Origin: a virus
Strand: one strand, 5' to 3'
Length of the DNA: 41,158 nt
Virus record (IMG/VR): IMGVR_UViG_3300005613_000149
Span: 1-41,158 of that record
Shown: in pieces, positions 23,516-32,820 of the stretch
Layout of the letters: the number at the start of each line of letters is the position of its first letter
Position numbering within the stretch: the stretch's first letter is position 1
Position numbers and translations under genes: made by a program
The notes under the pieces: model-generated
What the model was told of the DNA's origin: nothing
Seen by the model: the letters and a program-made list of their open reading frames with translations, nothing else
The model's database searches: none

Positions 23516-25023
23516 TATAATCCATTCGCATCAAATACATAATCGGCTGTACTGATTTGATTCACACTGCTAGTACTTCCTGTTTGCGTAGTTGCATTAG
23601 AAGTACTGCTGCTTTGCCTTTTAACTGTTTGCCCACTTTTGAAATTAGTTACAGCCTGTTGACTGGAAGCTTTTGCTGTGGAAACTACATCGCCTTTCTT
23701 TCCTTTAGCAGCCAAGGGTACAACAACTTTTCTACCGCCGCTGCGCTTGCGTGGAGGTCCTAATTTGATCTCAGTAATATAGTCCGTGCCTGAAAAGACT
23801 TGCATCGCCTTTTCAATAAACCAATCACCATCTACAAGGGGACTGCCAGTCCCCCGCAACGTTAATGTTTCACCACCTCCCACATCTGGATTACCTACTA
23901 CACGCAGGTTTATTTTCATAGCACGTACATGTTTTGCAATAAAAGCGTTTTGAGCTTTCAACTTTGCAAGCTGTTGATCTCCACCTGTCATTACATATAT
24001 AGGATCACGATGTAAATGCGTAGAGCGCTGCTCTCCATCAAAGGTACCTGTGGCATCATATATAATAGTTCGATCTAATATATTTGCACCTTCCGTAGTA
24101 ACATTCTCAGTAGCAACCAAGCGACGTACGGGATTGTACGTAGACACCCGAACATTCTTAGGAGTTGGCAATCGAAAATCAAAATCCAATCCTAAGTTTA
24201 AAATATCTGCACCACCATAAGTAAAGATGTGTTTTACACCTCGGCTTTTGGCTTTACTCCACCTTTGTGAATGAAAACTAAAATGATTATTATTCTCTTT
24301 GAATATCCAGTTATATTCTGCTGCCTTCTGCTCAATGAATTGGAAATCGGTCAGGCCAGTAGGTATGATTACAGTCTCAATATTATCAGAGGTTGTTTCA
24401 ATATACATATCCTTTTCTGTATAACCATGTCGTAATGCAATCTCTCGTACAGCATCCGATACATGTCTTACGTGGAAAATTCTACGCTCACCCTCCAATG
24501 GACCATGCCATGCAGAACGCTTCGCATTATCATACCTAAGTATGTCTGCAGTTGCCTCACCTTTAAATCTACGACTCTCTTTACCAACACCACGTCCTGT
24601 TACCCTATTCCTCCTATAAGCCTTTTTGCCTCTGCCTCTTCTCCCCCGTAAATCCGGTGCATTACGATTACGCCCAGAATATTCAATAATAGAATCATCT
24701 GCACCAACTGCCGGTATTGCATTGCCACCCGTCGCTACACCAACACCACCAGTCAGTCTGGAAATAACAAATGAACGCCAACTCTGTGTATCAGAAGCAT
24801 AGCCTAACCGCACTCGTACAAGTAGCCCTAGGGCCAAGTGTTTTACATCTGTCAGTAGCCCATCCCTGTTGTCCAAGCGCCAGGTTATTTGATCGTAACC
24901 CTTCCAATTATCTTCTAATGTAAAAGATAATGTCCTGTCTAGCAGTACATCAAGTATATAGCCTCCATGCACTACATCAAAATGCAAACTAGGATTGAAT
25001 GTTTTTCTGTTAGCTGCATTCAT
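23515..25023 (-). CDS. Baseplate hub protein, gpD/gp27-like
   Basis: 502 residues of the phage late control gene D/gp27 family. Its landmarks are NWKGYDQITWRLDNRDGLLT near the start, DAVREIALRHGY then DFQFIEQKAAEYNWIFKENN in the middle, and VVGNPDVGGGETLTLRG before the end. A basic insert rich in R, G and K lies at residues about 115-165, and the last 80 residues are a low-complexity S/T/K/Q tail absent from short homologues. It forms the trimeric hub between tube and spike. It is coupled to the spike gene by TAATG. Confidence 0.85.
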   Translation of the reverse strand: MNAANRKTFNPSLHFDVVHGGYILDVLLDRTLSFTLEDNWKGYDQITWRLDNRDGLLTDVKHLALGLLVRVRLGYASDTQSWRSFVISRLTGGVGVATGGNAIPAVGADDSIIEYSGRNRNAPDLRGRRGRGKKAYRRNRVTGRGVGKESRRFKGEATADILRYDNAKRSAWHGPLEGERRIFHVRHVSDAVREIALRHGYTEKDMYIETTSDNIETVIIPTGLTDFQFIEQKAAEYNWIFKENNNHFSFHSQRWSKAKSRGVKHIFTYGGADILNLGLDFDFRLPTPKNVRVSTYNPVRRLVATENVTTEGANILDRTIIYDATGTFDGEQRSTHLHRDPIYVMTGGDQQLAKLKAQNAFIAKHVRAMKINLRVVGNPDVGGGETLTLRGTGSPLVDGDWFIEKAMQVFSGTDYITEIKLGPPRKRSGGRKVVVPLAAKGKKGDVVSTAKASSQQAVTNFKSGQTVKRQSSSTSNATTQTGSTSSVNQISTADYVFDANGL

Positions 25024-25032
25024 TTTTGTATC

Positions 25033-25395
25033 CTAGATCCCCGCTTCCAAAATTAAAGAAGGGCCTCGCACTACTTCAAATATATAATTCATAGATGGTA
25101 TGTATAATTCTTTATCCGCAATTAATTTGATAGATAAATCTTGTATTGGCTCTGGTTGAAACTGAGCAATAACTTCACCTAACTCAATGTCAAACGATGA
25201 AGTATCCCCATAATGAGCAAGAGCGACATCCCATAAATATTCCTGCCCTGTAGGTATAAAAACTTTAGTGTCATCACGTTCTACGAAAGGTATGCGCTCT
25301 GGTAATGTAAAAGCAACTTCACCGTCTTCAAATTGCTTTAAGTAAGCATGCCTGTAGAGATTATCTACTAAAATAGGTTGCAGTTCGTCTGCCAT
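25033..25395 (-). CDS. LysM-like baseplate hub/wedge protein
   Basis: 120 residues from the ATG at 25395, one base after the upstream TAA; the TTG at 25419 would overlap that gene and is less likely. The centre, EYLWDVALAHYGDTSSFDIE, is the W-x-(V/I)A-x-x-x-YGD motif of the gp53/LysM-like baseplate proteins that clamp tube to hub. The C-terminus continues with KELYIPSM, the usual closing strand. It lies between the tube-initiator-like gene and the hub gene, as in other contractile systems. Confidence 0.7.
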   Translation of the reverse strand: MADELQPILVDNLYRHAYLKQFEDGEVAFTLPERIPFVERDDTKVFIPTGQEYLWDVALAHYGDTSSFDIELGEVIAQFQPEPIQDLSIKLIADKELYIPSMNYIFEVVRGPSLILEAGI

Positions 25396-25396
25396 T

Positions 25397-25951
25397 TTAT
25401 CTACCTGTACCTGAGCCAATAGAACTGTCTAAAAAACCGTTAGCATAGGCATCACTAGAACTTTGAAAGGCTTGTCTGTCTTCCAATAAATCTACAGTTA
25501 CACCAAATTCAGCAAGCGTCATATTCTGAAACCATCTCTTATACGTAACGCGGAACTTGCGTAATACATTAATCGTAAGCACGGTATTGGGACAACAGAA
25601 TATAATTCTGTTCGGTGCTATTCCGGGATCTGTGCCATGTACGAAGTAATTAAAGAAGCGCGCCGCTATGTTGAGATCATTGAAGATGTACCTATCTTCT
25701 ACATCAATTAAATCATTTGCAGCTATACGAGAAAATACCAAATCTAAAGAATACGGCATGGATTTAGTATAGGCATACTGCACTGTGGTTTGAGACCAGC
25801 CTATTGGATTTAATTCTCCATACACAGCTTCCTTTTCTAATGGTATCTGCTCTGGATTGAACAAACAAGTGAGCTTATTTGTCTGGTCTACGGCATCTAT
25901 AAAATAAGCTTTCAATAAAGCTTGTGGATGCCCAGCTCTGAAGATAGGCAT
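25397..25951 (-). CDS. Tube-baseplate junction protein (CIS tube/gp53-like)
   Basis: 184 residues. LTCLFNPEQIPLEKEAVYGE, followed by GWSQTTVQYAYTKSMPYSL and DLVFSR, matches the N-terminal domain of contractile injection system tube-initiator proteins (Afp7/Pvc7-like), where F-NPE and a Trp/Gln-rich strand are conserved. A Ser/Gly-rich tail ends the protein. Such proteins join the first tube ring to the hub. ATG overlaps the tape measure stop by one base (TAATG) and has CAGGAG upstream. Confidence 0.7.
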   Translation of the reverse strand: MPIFRAGHPQALLKAYFIDAVDQTNKLTCLFNPEQIPLEKEAVYGELNPIGWSQTTVQYAYTKSMPYSLDLVFSRIAANDLIDVEDRYIFNDLNIAARFFNYFVHGTDPGIAPNRIIFCCPNTVLTINVLRKFRVTYKRWFQNMTLAEFGVTVDLLEDRQAFQSSSDAYANGFLDSSIGSGTGR

Positions 25952-28929
25952 TATGCATCTCCTGGTACTTTTTGCAGACTATTAGTACCAACACCACCAG
26001 TGGTTAGTTGTCCCGGGTCTGGACTCATTGGATTCATAAATCTATATCTAAGATCTTTAACAAAGCCTACAAGTTCCTGTATACCAACTGCTATACGCTT
26101 GCGATCTTTTTCTGCTATAGCATCCCTTTGTTCCCTCTTTTGCGCAGCTTCTCTATTCTCCTTAGACATAACGTCCGCTTCTTCTGGAATTATTGAAGGT
26201 GCATTAATACGCTTCTGATAATCCAAGCGTTGCTTCATTGTGTTGCTATAGCCACTGCCACCTATAACAGTTTTCTCTTCCAGTTTGTCTGAACTCAAGA
26301 ATCTCCTTAGATTGTCTAAGAGAGACGTGCCGCCCTTTTTCTGTATATCAGCTGCTTGTCTAGTTGCTAATTCACCAGGGCCGATGCCGGCACCACTCGG
26401 AAAGATAGAAGCACCTTTAGTACCACGCAGATAGGCTGTTGATGCTTCGAAGTTTTTAGCTGATACAGATTGTACGGTAGCGCCAAGAGTAGCATCAAAT
26501 AATTTGGTTAAATGCTCACCCATCGACGGAGGTAAAACCTTATTAAGTATTAATTTAGTTTTGGCCATGGCTTCATTAGCTGCATTCACCTCAGCTACTG
26601 TAGCTCTCCCCTCCATGGCTTTTACTTGTACCCTGCGCCACATGCCATAACCGGCTTGAGCAGCTTGCATTGCAGCCAAATCACCTTTAGTCAGTGTCTT
26701 ACCTTTGAAAGTACCACCCTCCCCACGCTTCACAACATTGTGCATCAGTCGATCTATCTTATTCGCTTTATCAATATCTAAAACCTTAGGCTTCCAATTG
26801 ATTAAAGCCTCCCATCGCGTAATCGCTTTTGTCAAAGGCTCAGAGCCCAAACGCAATGCACGGGAGCCAGCTTTGAACGTGCTATTCCAGCGCTGTGTTG
26901 CTTTCAGATCTTGAGCCTCCTTATCCTTAAGCATCTTCTGATGTTGTTCCCACTGACGTTTGAACTGCTCTTCAGCCAATACTTTAGGGTCTATCCTTTT
27001 TTGCCATTTTATCGTTTCTATTAATGGCGTCGTTAATTTTACATTAGTTGCTTTGAATTGCTTTACAGCCTCTTTATAATCTTTGATAGATAGAGCTTTT
27101 TTAACAGAGACCCTCTCACCCAAAAGGGATTCCCGCCATCCACCTAACGCCCTTAATTCTCTCTTCGATTTGCCCATAACTTTCTCTACTCGTAGCCCCA
27201 TGGCTTCAGCAAATTCACGCTTCTCCATTTTATCGAACCAATTATCCATCATCTTGAATAATTTAACAGCTATATCAGAAAATACGAGGAGTAATCCAAG
27301 CCAATTAGTTTTAAGAAAACCACCTACAGCTACTGCCGCAGATTTCACGCCGCCCATTGCTGTCTTTATCCTAGCTAAAGAACCCTCCGCTTTAGTTAAG
27401 GATGCCACTGCCCTATTAAATATAGGTCTACCCATAGGCATGCCAGTCCCAGTTGGCAATCTCTTCTGCCCTTTTTCCATAGGACCTATAAAACCAGCAG
27501 GCGCCAGCGATTTCATTTCGCGCATAGCCATAGTTGCTCGTTTTGTAGAAGTAGCGTATTGATCCATGGATGTACTAGCCACCTTAGCAGCAGCTGAATT
27601 CTTCTGCATATACTCAAGGGCGCCCTTGAATATCATCTTAGCACCAACCCAAGCCATGCGCAGAGCCATTACAGATGCAATGAGCAATCCAGATTTGAAA
27701 CTCATAGCCAACAACCATTTAATAGGACCCGGTATTGCTTTACCAAATTCTATAATAGCTACGGTAGCGTCTGCCAAAGCCTTCGCCACTACGCCGAGAG
27801 ACGGTAATATCTGCTCACCAAGTTGCGTCTTGAGCATGTCGAATGCTTCACCTAATCTTGTCAGACCAGAAGAAGCTGTCTCCATATAAGCGTCAGATGC
27901 AGCTTGAACGGCACCCTTCGAATTATTTAATACGCCATTGAAATGCTCAAAGATCTGCGAACCAGTTAATACAGCCCCACTGCTCGTTACCATCCCATTT
28001 TTAAGCTGAGCCAACATAGCCATTATAGGCTTCATCGATGATTCACCAAAGCCCGCATTCAAGGCATCTCGAACCCGTATCGAATCCATCTCAGATGCTT
28101 TAGCCAAATCCAACATAATATCGGAAAATGCTCTGATATGCCCAGTAGCATCAGTAGTAGCCACACCGATACTATCCATTGCTTCCACAGCTTTCTTCTT
28201 TGTGAATTCTCCCATTACCCGCATGAGTTGAGTTGCAGCTCTTCTCGAAGACGGCAAGATGCGTCTGACCATCATGAATGATGACATCATCTCATCAAAA
28301 GATTGCTCACCACGAATAGCACCCGTACCAAGATAGCCCATGACTTGCTTCATCTCTTCAACGCCAACACCAGCCGACTTAGACACAGCCATGATCTTAT
28401 CCCCGGCCGCGGCTATTTCATCCGCAGACATGGAGAAGGACTTTGCCATATCAGAAACCATTCGGGTTGACCCCTCCAAAGTCAATTTACCGAAAGAGGC
28501 CATGGCCAGACCAGTGGTAGTCGCTAGGGATTTCATTGCCACGTCAGCAGAACCGGTTGCACGAACCAATTGACTTAGAGCATCTGCAGCTTCTTGAGGA
28601 CCAAAGGTTGTAACCTTTGCAACATCCTCTGCCACCTTGCGCATTGCTCCCAATTTGGCTGATGTTTCTCCAGTTAGAAAGCTTAAACGCATCATTGCTA
28701 TTTCCATCTTACGGGCTGGGTCTACGATGGATTGGATAGCATTGGATACTTTACTAGCTACAACCAATGAAGTAAAAGCCCCAGCCAGCTGCTTCAAACT
28801 ACCGGCAGCTACCTGGGCCTTCTTCCCAGCCTTCGCAGTTGATTTGCCAAATTTTTCCATAGTGACGGAGGCGTTCTTGTCTTTAGCGATGAGCTCAATC
28901 ACCATTCGGAATACATTTTGGCCAGCCAT
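25951..28929 (-). CDS. Tail tape measure protein
   Basis: 992 residues, a TP901-type tape measure. The N-terminal 250 residues carry the family core (MRKVAEDVAKVTTFGPQEAA, then DALSQLVRATGSADVAMKSL). Hydrophobic segments that may insert in the host membrane lie at about 405-440 (WLLAMSFKSGLLIASVMALR) and 540-560 (NWLGLLLVFSDIAVKLF). The rest is long helical coil. At about 1.5 angstrom per residue the ruler predicts a tail of some 150 nm. It is preceded by the frameshifted chaperone pair, as expected. AGGAGA lies before the ATG. Confidence 0.9.
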   Translation of the reverse strand: MAGQNVFRMVIELIAKDKNASVTMEKFGKSTAKAGKKAQVAAGSLKQLAGAFTSLVVASKVSNAIQSIVDPARKMEIAMMRLSFLTGETSAKLGAMRKVAEDVAKVTTFGPQEAADALSQLVRATGSADVAMKSLATTTGLAMASFGKLTLEGSTRMVSDMAKSFSMSADEIAAAGDKIMAVSKSAGVGVEEMKQVMGYLGTGAIRGEQSFDEMMSSFMMVRRILPSSRRAATQLMRVMGEFTKKKAVEAMDSIGVATTDATGHIRAFSDIMLDLAKASEMDSIRVRDALNAGFGESSMKPIMAMLAQLKNGMVTSSGAVLTGSQIFEHFNGVLNNSKGAVQAASDAYMETASSGLTRLGEAFDMLKTQLGEQILPSLGVVAKALADATVAIIEFGKAIPGPIKWLLAMSFKSGLLIASVMALRMAWVGAKMIFKGALEYMQKNSAAAKVASTSMDQYATSTKRATMAMREMKSLAPAGFIGPMEKGQKRLPTGTGMPMGRPIFNRAVASLTKAEGSLARIKTAMGGVKSAAVAVGGFLKTNWLGLLLVFSDIAVKLFKMMDNWFDKMEKREFAEAMGLRVEKVMGKSKRELRALGGWRESLLGERVSVKKALSIKDYKEAVKQFKATNVKLTTPLIETIKWQKRIDPKVLAEEQFKRQWEQHQKMLKDKEAQDLKATQRWNSTFKAGSRALRLGSEPLTKAITRWEALINWKPKVLDIDKANKIDRLMHNVVKRGEGGTFKGKTLTKGDLAAMQAAQAGYGMWRRVQVKAMEGRATVAEVNAANEAMAKTKLILNKVLPPSMGEHLTKLFDATLGATVQSVSAKNFEASTAYLRGTKGASIFPSGAGIGPGELATRQAADIQKKGGTSLLDNLRRFLSSDKLEEKTVIGGSGYSNTMKQRLDYQKRINAPSIIPEEADVMSKENREAAQKREQRDAIAEKDRKRIAVGIQELVGFVKDLRYRFMNPMSPDPGQLTTGGVGTNSLQKVPGDA

Positions 28930-28934
28930 AAAAG

Positions 28935-29222
28935 CTATCTCCTGCCTACATTCTTATAGGCTGCAATTGTTTTCTCGCGCACAGCTTGCAATCTCTCCCT
29001 TAATTTAATTGCTAACTCTTCATCCAATCCTTCAATATCAGCCAACGACAGATTTAAATAATCCAACTTAGGGGGATGATGCAGAAGTTGAAAAACCATG
29101 TCTGCATACTCATCCTCAGTTAGAGTGTAGCCATAGAAGAAGTATTGCCCTTCCTCTGTGGGTAAAAGAATTCGCCCCCGAAAGGGAGGGTACCCTGTTG
29201 TTCCGCATTGCAGCGACGGCAT
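28935..29222 (-). CDS. Downstream half of tail assembly chaperone (-1 frame)
   Basis: This frame overlaps the preceding gene by 103 bases in the -1 frame, and its own ATG at 29222 has no ribosome site, so it is most likely translated only as a fusion after a frameshift at 29180-29186. The unique part begins TEEGQYFFYGYTLTEDEYAD and continues MVFQLLHHPPKLDYLNL, then an acidic-basic helix. In other phages the frameshifted form (lambda GT-like) contacts tape measure and tube subunits. It ends six bases before the tape measure ATG, the classical position. Confidence 0.7.
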   Translation of the reverse strand: MPSLQCGTTGYPPFRGRILLPTEEGQYFFYGYTLTEDEYADMVFQLLHHPPKLDYLNLSLADIEGLDEELAIKLRERLQAVREKTIAAYKNVGRR

Positions 29223-29896
29223 TCCATGTCAATCTGTGTGCGCATACCTCCACCCAGTTTATCGATTTCTTCATCTAAAGTTGTCTGGAAATCCCAATCT
29301 TGATCTGCAAAAAATTTCTGTATCATACGAAATTGCGTGATGGTTTGTTGCCCTGGCGGTGTAATTTCAACAATGTGCATTACCATCTGTACTTCAGAAG
29401 CAGTGGTAGGATCTTGCTTATAATGCTTTGTGAGTATAGGCATATCAATACCACGAAGCATTTTGATCTTCACTTGCGCTATAGTCTCTTCACCATTAAT
29501 AGGAACGTCAATGACGTGAGGTTCACCGGTTGAAAGATGTGCCTTACCATCAGCTGACATCTTCGTTATCTCCAAGTCGCGCAGATCGATACTTACAGGA
29601 AGCTTTGCGCCACAATTTTCACAAATCTCATTATAATCTAAGACCGGCTTAGTTTGAATTCTAATATGAATCAATGCATCAATGATGTCCGTAAGGCTGA
29701 CATTGGCCCAAGGCACGGGCTTGCCTACTTCAAAATCATATGGACCAGGGTCTTCAACACCTTCATCTGCAGCCTCCAACATCTTACGCATGAGGAGACC
29801 CCCACGAATGATGCGTTGGTCATGCAAATTACGACGGTCTCCGATCTTCCATTTACGCGCATTGAAAGATAAACCAGAAGGGCAGGTCACGAGCAT
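29120..29896 (-). CDS. Tail assembly chaperone / gp26-like baseplate assembly protein
   Basis: 258 residues. It begins VTCPSGLSFNARKWKI, like the T4 gp26-type family, and carries two Cys pairs, CENCGAK near residue 92 and CRRCN near 230, suggesting a bound zinc. The end, GTLPFGGEFFYP, resembles the closing segment of that family. By position, between tube and tape measure, and by the overlapping -1 frame, it is the tail assembly chaperone whose minor product extends into the next frame. AAGGAG precedes the ATG. Both names may describe the same protein; I cannot decide which homology is closer. Confidence 0.7.
   Translation of the reverse strand: MLVTCPSGLSFNARKWKIGDRRNLHDQRIIRGGLLMRKMLEAADEGVEDPGPYDFEVGKPVPWANVSLTDIIDALIHIRIQTKPVLDYNEICENCGAKLPVSIDLRDLEITKMSADGKAHLSTGEPHVIDVPINGEETIAQVKIKMLRGIDMPILTKHYKQDPTTASEVQMVMHIVEITPPGQQTITQFRMIQKFFADQDWDFQTTLDEEIDKLGGGMRTQIDMECRRCNAEQQGTLPFGGEFFYPQRKGNTSSMATL
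29180..29186 (-). promoter_or_regulatory. Candidate -1 ribosomal slippery heptamer
   Basis: The heptamer C CCT TTC, read in the zero frame of the upstream gene, fits X XXY YYZ: both Pro and Phe tRNAs can re-pair after a -1 slip (CCC TTT), which enters the overlapping downstream frame. Twenty-two bases later AGAGGAAG and CTTCTTCT can form an 8-bp hairpin with one G-T pair as stimulator. Confidence 0.6.
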
Positions 29897-29922
29897 GTCT
29901 CACTCCTTTAACTGGAAGTAGC

Positions 29923-29946
29923 CTAGGCTACCAAATAGTAGCCTAG
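29923..29946 (-). other. Hairpin between tube and chaperone genes
   Basis: CTAGGCTAC and GTAGCCTAG form a perfect 9-bp stem with a 6-base loop, and the 3' arm is also part of the palindrome GTAGCCTAGGCTAC (29918-29931), so two folds compete. There is no T-run. It may stabilise the tube message 3' end or reduce expression of the chaperone. Confidence 0.4.
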
Positions 29947-29994
29947 ATTACTTGGTTCATCATCGAGACACTTAAGTATTAAGTTGTCCGAATA

Positions 29995-30489
29995 TTACTG
30001 TTCGATTACGTTTTCACGATCAAAATAGTAATACGTTAGGGTCAACATATCAATCGAAGGTTCATCTGAATTGTTATCAAAATCACCGGGTGACCACTCT
30101 ACAGGAAATGCCTGTATTACATCATATTCGATAGCTGGCGTATTATCCCGTGACATCTGCTCAACCGTAAGGTCCCGCTTGAATGCCGGAGATATGTCCC
30201 CACCACCACCAGCAAAGGCTAGCATATTGACAACTTCTTTAACCCAGTCATAAAAGCCCATGTCCAAGCTGATACCACGGTCTAAAGCTAAATCATCAAA
30301 GGTTACTCGAGCAGGTTCTTTGAAAGCAGCTAATGCACCACCTTCAAAATATTCCATCTTGGCAATATTAAACTTAAGGCCGGTAGCTGTCTGGAATGCA
30401 GCTGATCTCAGACCGTTGGAATTGTCACGCACCTGAAATTTGAAGCGACCATATAAGGTCCGATGTTGAGAAACAATAGGGCTTGGCAT
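29995..30489 (-). CDS. Tail tube protein (T4 gp19-like)
   Basis: 164 residues of the gp19/Hcp-like tail tube family: LYGRFKFQVRDNSNGLRSAA at the start, the beta-hairpin AKMEYFEGGALAAFKEP, then FDDLALDRGISLDMGFYDWV and a C-terminal MLTLTYYYFDRENV strand. Six-fold rings of it form the inner tube through which DNA passes. GAGGAGG lies before the ATG. It directly follows the sheath gene, the normal order in myoviruses. Confidence 0.9.
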   Translation of the reverse strand: MPSPIVSQHRTLYGRFKFQVRDNSNGLRSAAFQTATGLKFNIAKMEYFEGGALAAFKEPARVTFDDLALDRGISLDMGFYDWVKEVVNMLAFAGGGGDISPAFKRDLTVEQMSRDNTPAIEYDVIQAFPVEWSPGDFDNNSDEPSIDMLTLTYYYFDRENVIEQ

Positions 30490-30531
30490 ATCTTATCCTC
30501 CTCATGCATCCTGTTTTCAATCTACTGAAGT

Positions 30532-30553
30532 AAGTTGCAAACAGGAGCAACTT
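30532..30553 (-). other. Hairpin between sheath and tube genes
   Basis: AAGTTGC and GCAACTT form a 7-bp stem with an 8-base loop just after the sheath stop. No T-run follows, so it is more likely a stability or processing element than a terminator. Confidence 0.35.
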
Positions 30554-30558
30554 TAACG

Positions 30559-32817
30559 TTAAGCCACTAGTTGCGCCGCAAGAGCAGCTTCTACAGCGCG
30601 CTGATCTCTTGTGAACATGACTTCAATAAAGCGCCTAGACCGTGCAGTTGCCACAGCCAAAAGCACCTTGTACTCTTCCCGCTCTTGAACCAACGCGTTG
30701 TTGATACCCACACCCTTGGGATCAGTATTTACGTAGAAGCAGTCTTCAACATTAGAATTGATAAGAGCATTACGTCGCACCCAATTTGTCATATAGGTCT
30801 TTATGATTTTGGCATCAGCAGACCGATTACGCTCCGTATTAGGTGTCGTGCGCTGTGATTCCATATAACGAATCACGTCCTTTCGAATAAGAGCCATCAA
30901 ACGAATCTCACCAATTGAAATGAAATTGCCAGTTCGATCTAAGGCCTGAACATCATTAAGCCACACACCATAGGTACCTTGGGTATCCTTACCAGCAAAT
31001 ATCGGATTGATGTTGTGTGGCGTAACCTTCCTACGCGTAACAATAGATTTTACTGCTGTGGATTCCACATCAGTGACATTGATGAAACGACCAAAGAGCT
31101 CATTGCCTGGTTGGGTTGCAACATGGGTCAGATTTTCTTGGGTGTTAGCTGCCATTCTCGCAGCAATAGAACAGCTCGGTTTGATAATAATAGTTTTATC
31201 ATTACCGTAAACCGTCTTATCTGGGTTTGCGATCTTAATCGCTGGCCAAGGCATGGCAGTCAATTGCTCTGATGGAGTTAATGCATTGGCTGCAATGATA
31301 GCAGCGTCCTCATCCAATCCTAAGGTGGGATCAGGTATACCAATAGCAGTACGGTTCTTCACTGTCTCTAAGAATGTCGATAGCGCATTATAAACTGCCG
31401 TAGTCGCTCGATCTGGACAAACATAGATGTCGCCTTCTTCAGTTAAACTGAAAGCATACCATCCTGTGTTGGATGCAGCATAACCAATGAAGTCGGCATC
31501 ATCCAAAAGAGCAAGACCATCATCACCGCCAGCTAATAAGTTGCCTGCAGAATTAGCAGGGCGTCTTTCAGTTGGTGTACCAACTGCACTTAAGTCCGTA
31601 ACATCAATCAACATTGATTCAGTTGCAGCATGACTCAAGCGTGTAGCTACATAATCGACAGATGTTGTATCCATCGTCAGATTCGCATGAGTATCTACCT
31701 GCACACCATTCAAATAAACAACGATGTCAAATTGCTCAGCAACGGCAGAGGAAGCGGCAGTAACATCAAATGTGATAGCATTACCGATGGTGCCGCCATA
31801 ATATTTGCCCCAAACCTTCATCGTGTTTGCCGCAGCTCCACTAGCACCAGTATGAGTTGCATTGTCCAAACCGAGTTCATCATCTGCAGTAGAAGAAGCA
31901 TCCACCAAAATAGTACCAGCGACTCCAGCCAAAACGGTTTCGATCTGTACATAACCAGAAGCATCCGTCACAACTACACCGCTGCCGTTGGTCCAAGCAG
32001 CTTCTATGATAATTTTGAGCTCAGCAATAGTAACTGAAGAAACATCTGCCACATTGCCACTACCATTTTGAATAGCAGTGATGAATCCAAAAGCAGCATT
32101 GGCAGTGCCGCCAGTGATCTCTACATGAGAACCAGTTCCCAATTTGTCTGAAGTGATAGTTACTTTCGTACCAGCCGATGTGACAGTAGCACTCGCACCT
32201 ACAATTTTTGCATTGATGACAGCAGCAACTTCTTCTGCAGTTGCAGCTCCGATAGCAACGAATTCAGCTGTAAGGAAATCAATGGTCTGCACGGCACCAC
32301 CATCAATTTTGAGCGTCAAATCCCAACCATTTGTCAATGCATAATTCTCAGCATTTGCGCATTCCAATAATGCAGCCACCGCAGTAATAGTAGCAGTTTG
32401 ATTACCGACACCTTCAACGTTGCCGATCAAAGTATCGCCATTTACTAATGCGAAAGGAGCTGCATTAGTACCAAGAACGGTAGCTTTAGATGGTGACGTT
32501 GCAGCTGTTTGATATGTATTTGCAGCTTTCGCAGCTGAAACAGGCACACCAGCAGCGTCGATATGAACAACACGGTTGGCCAGCACCTTGCGGCCATCAC
32601 CTAAAAAGAACTGACGAACCTGGACAGGAGTTTCATAGTTCAGCATCAATCCTTGGTATTTATCAAGGAAGTCATCATAATCTACGACTTCAGTAACTTG
32701 ATTGACTTCACCCCAAAGCATGACGCCATTGATCGACAAGAGGTCTGTATCAAAAGAGCGTAAGCTTCGTGCACTTGGTTTAACTTCTTTTGATTTTACT
32801 TCTGATGCAGTTCCCAT
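30559..32817 (-). CDS. Tail sheath protein with inserted surface domains
   Basis: 752 residues. The C-terminal third carries the conserved sheath core: GISLPD-like GIPDPTLGLDEDAA, MPWPAIKIANP, RRKVTPHNINPI, MRY-type VIRYMESQRTTP, then WVRRNALINS and the last YKVLLAVATARSRRFIEVMF strand that links neighbouring subunits. Residues about 95-350 are an Ala/Thr/Gly-rich insertion with two copies of a small beta module, absent from minimal sheaths and probably exposed on the tail surface. GGAGGT precedes the ATG. It contracts to drive the tube into the cell. Confidence 0.9.
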   Translation of the reverse strand: MGTASEVKSKEVKPSARSLRSFDTDLLSINGVMLWGEVNQVTEVVDYDDFLDKYQGLMLNYETPVQVRQFFLGDGRKVLANRVVHIDAAGVPVSAAKAANTYQTAATSPSKATVLGTNAAPFALVNGDTLIGNVEGVGNQTATITAVAALLECANAENYALTNGWDLTLKIDGGAVQTIDFLTAEFVAIGAATAEEVAAVINAKIVGASATVTSAGTKVTITSDKLGTGSHVEITGGTANAAFGFITAIQNGSGNVADVSSVTIAELKIIIEAAWTNGSGVVVTDASGYVQIETVLAGVAGTILVDASSTADDELGLDNATHTGASGAAANTMKVWGKYYGGTIGNAITFDVTAASSAVAEQFDIVVYLNGVQVDTHANLTMDTTSVDYVATRLSHAATESMLIDVTDLSAVGTPTERRPANSAGNLLAGGDDGLALLDDADFIGYAASNTGWYAFSLTEEGDIYVCPDRATTAVYNALSTFLETVKNRTAIGIPDPTLGLDEDAAIIAANALTPSEQLTAMPWPAIKIANPDKTVYGNDKTIIIKPSCSIAARMAANTQENLTHVATQPGNELFGRFINVTDVESTAVKSIVTRRKVTPHNINPIFAGKDTQGTYGVWLNDVQALDRTGNFISIGEIRLMALIRKDVIRYMESQRTTPNTERNRSADAKIIKTYMTNWVRRNALINSNVEDCFYVNTDPKGVGINNALVQEREEYKVLLAVATARSRRFIEVMFTRDQRAVEAALAAQLVA

Positions 32818-32820
32818 AGC

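Noticed and set aside
25395-25419. TTG start for the LysM-like gene
   Set aside because: It would overlap the upstream gene by 23 bases without a ribosome site; the ATG right after the upstream stop is better.
27083-27562. 159-codon + strand open frame
   Set aside because: Antisense to the tape measure gene with no start signal or recognisable content.
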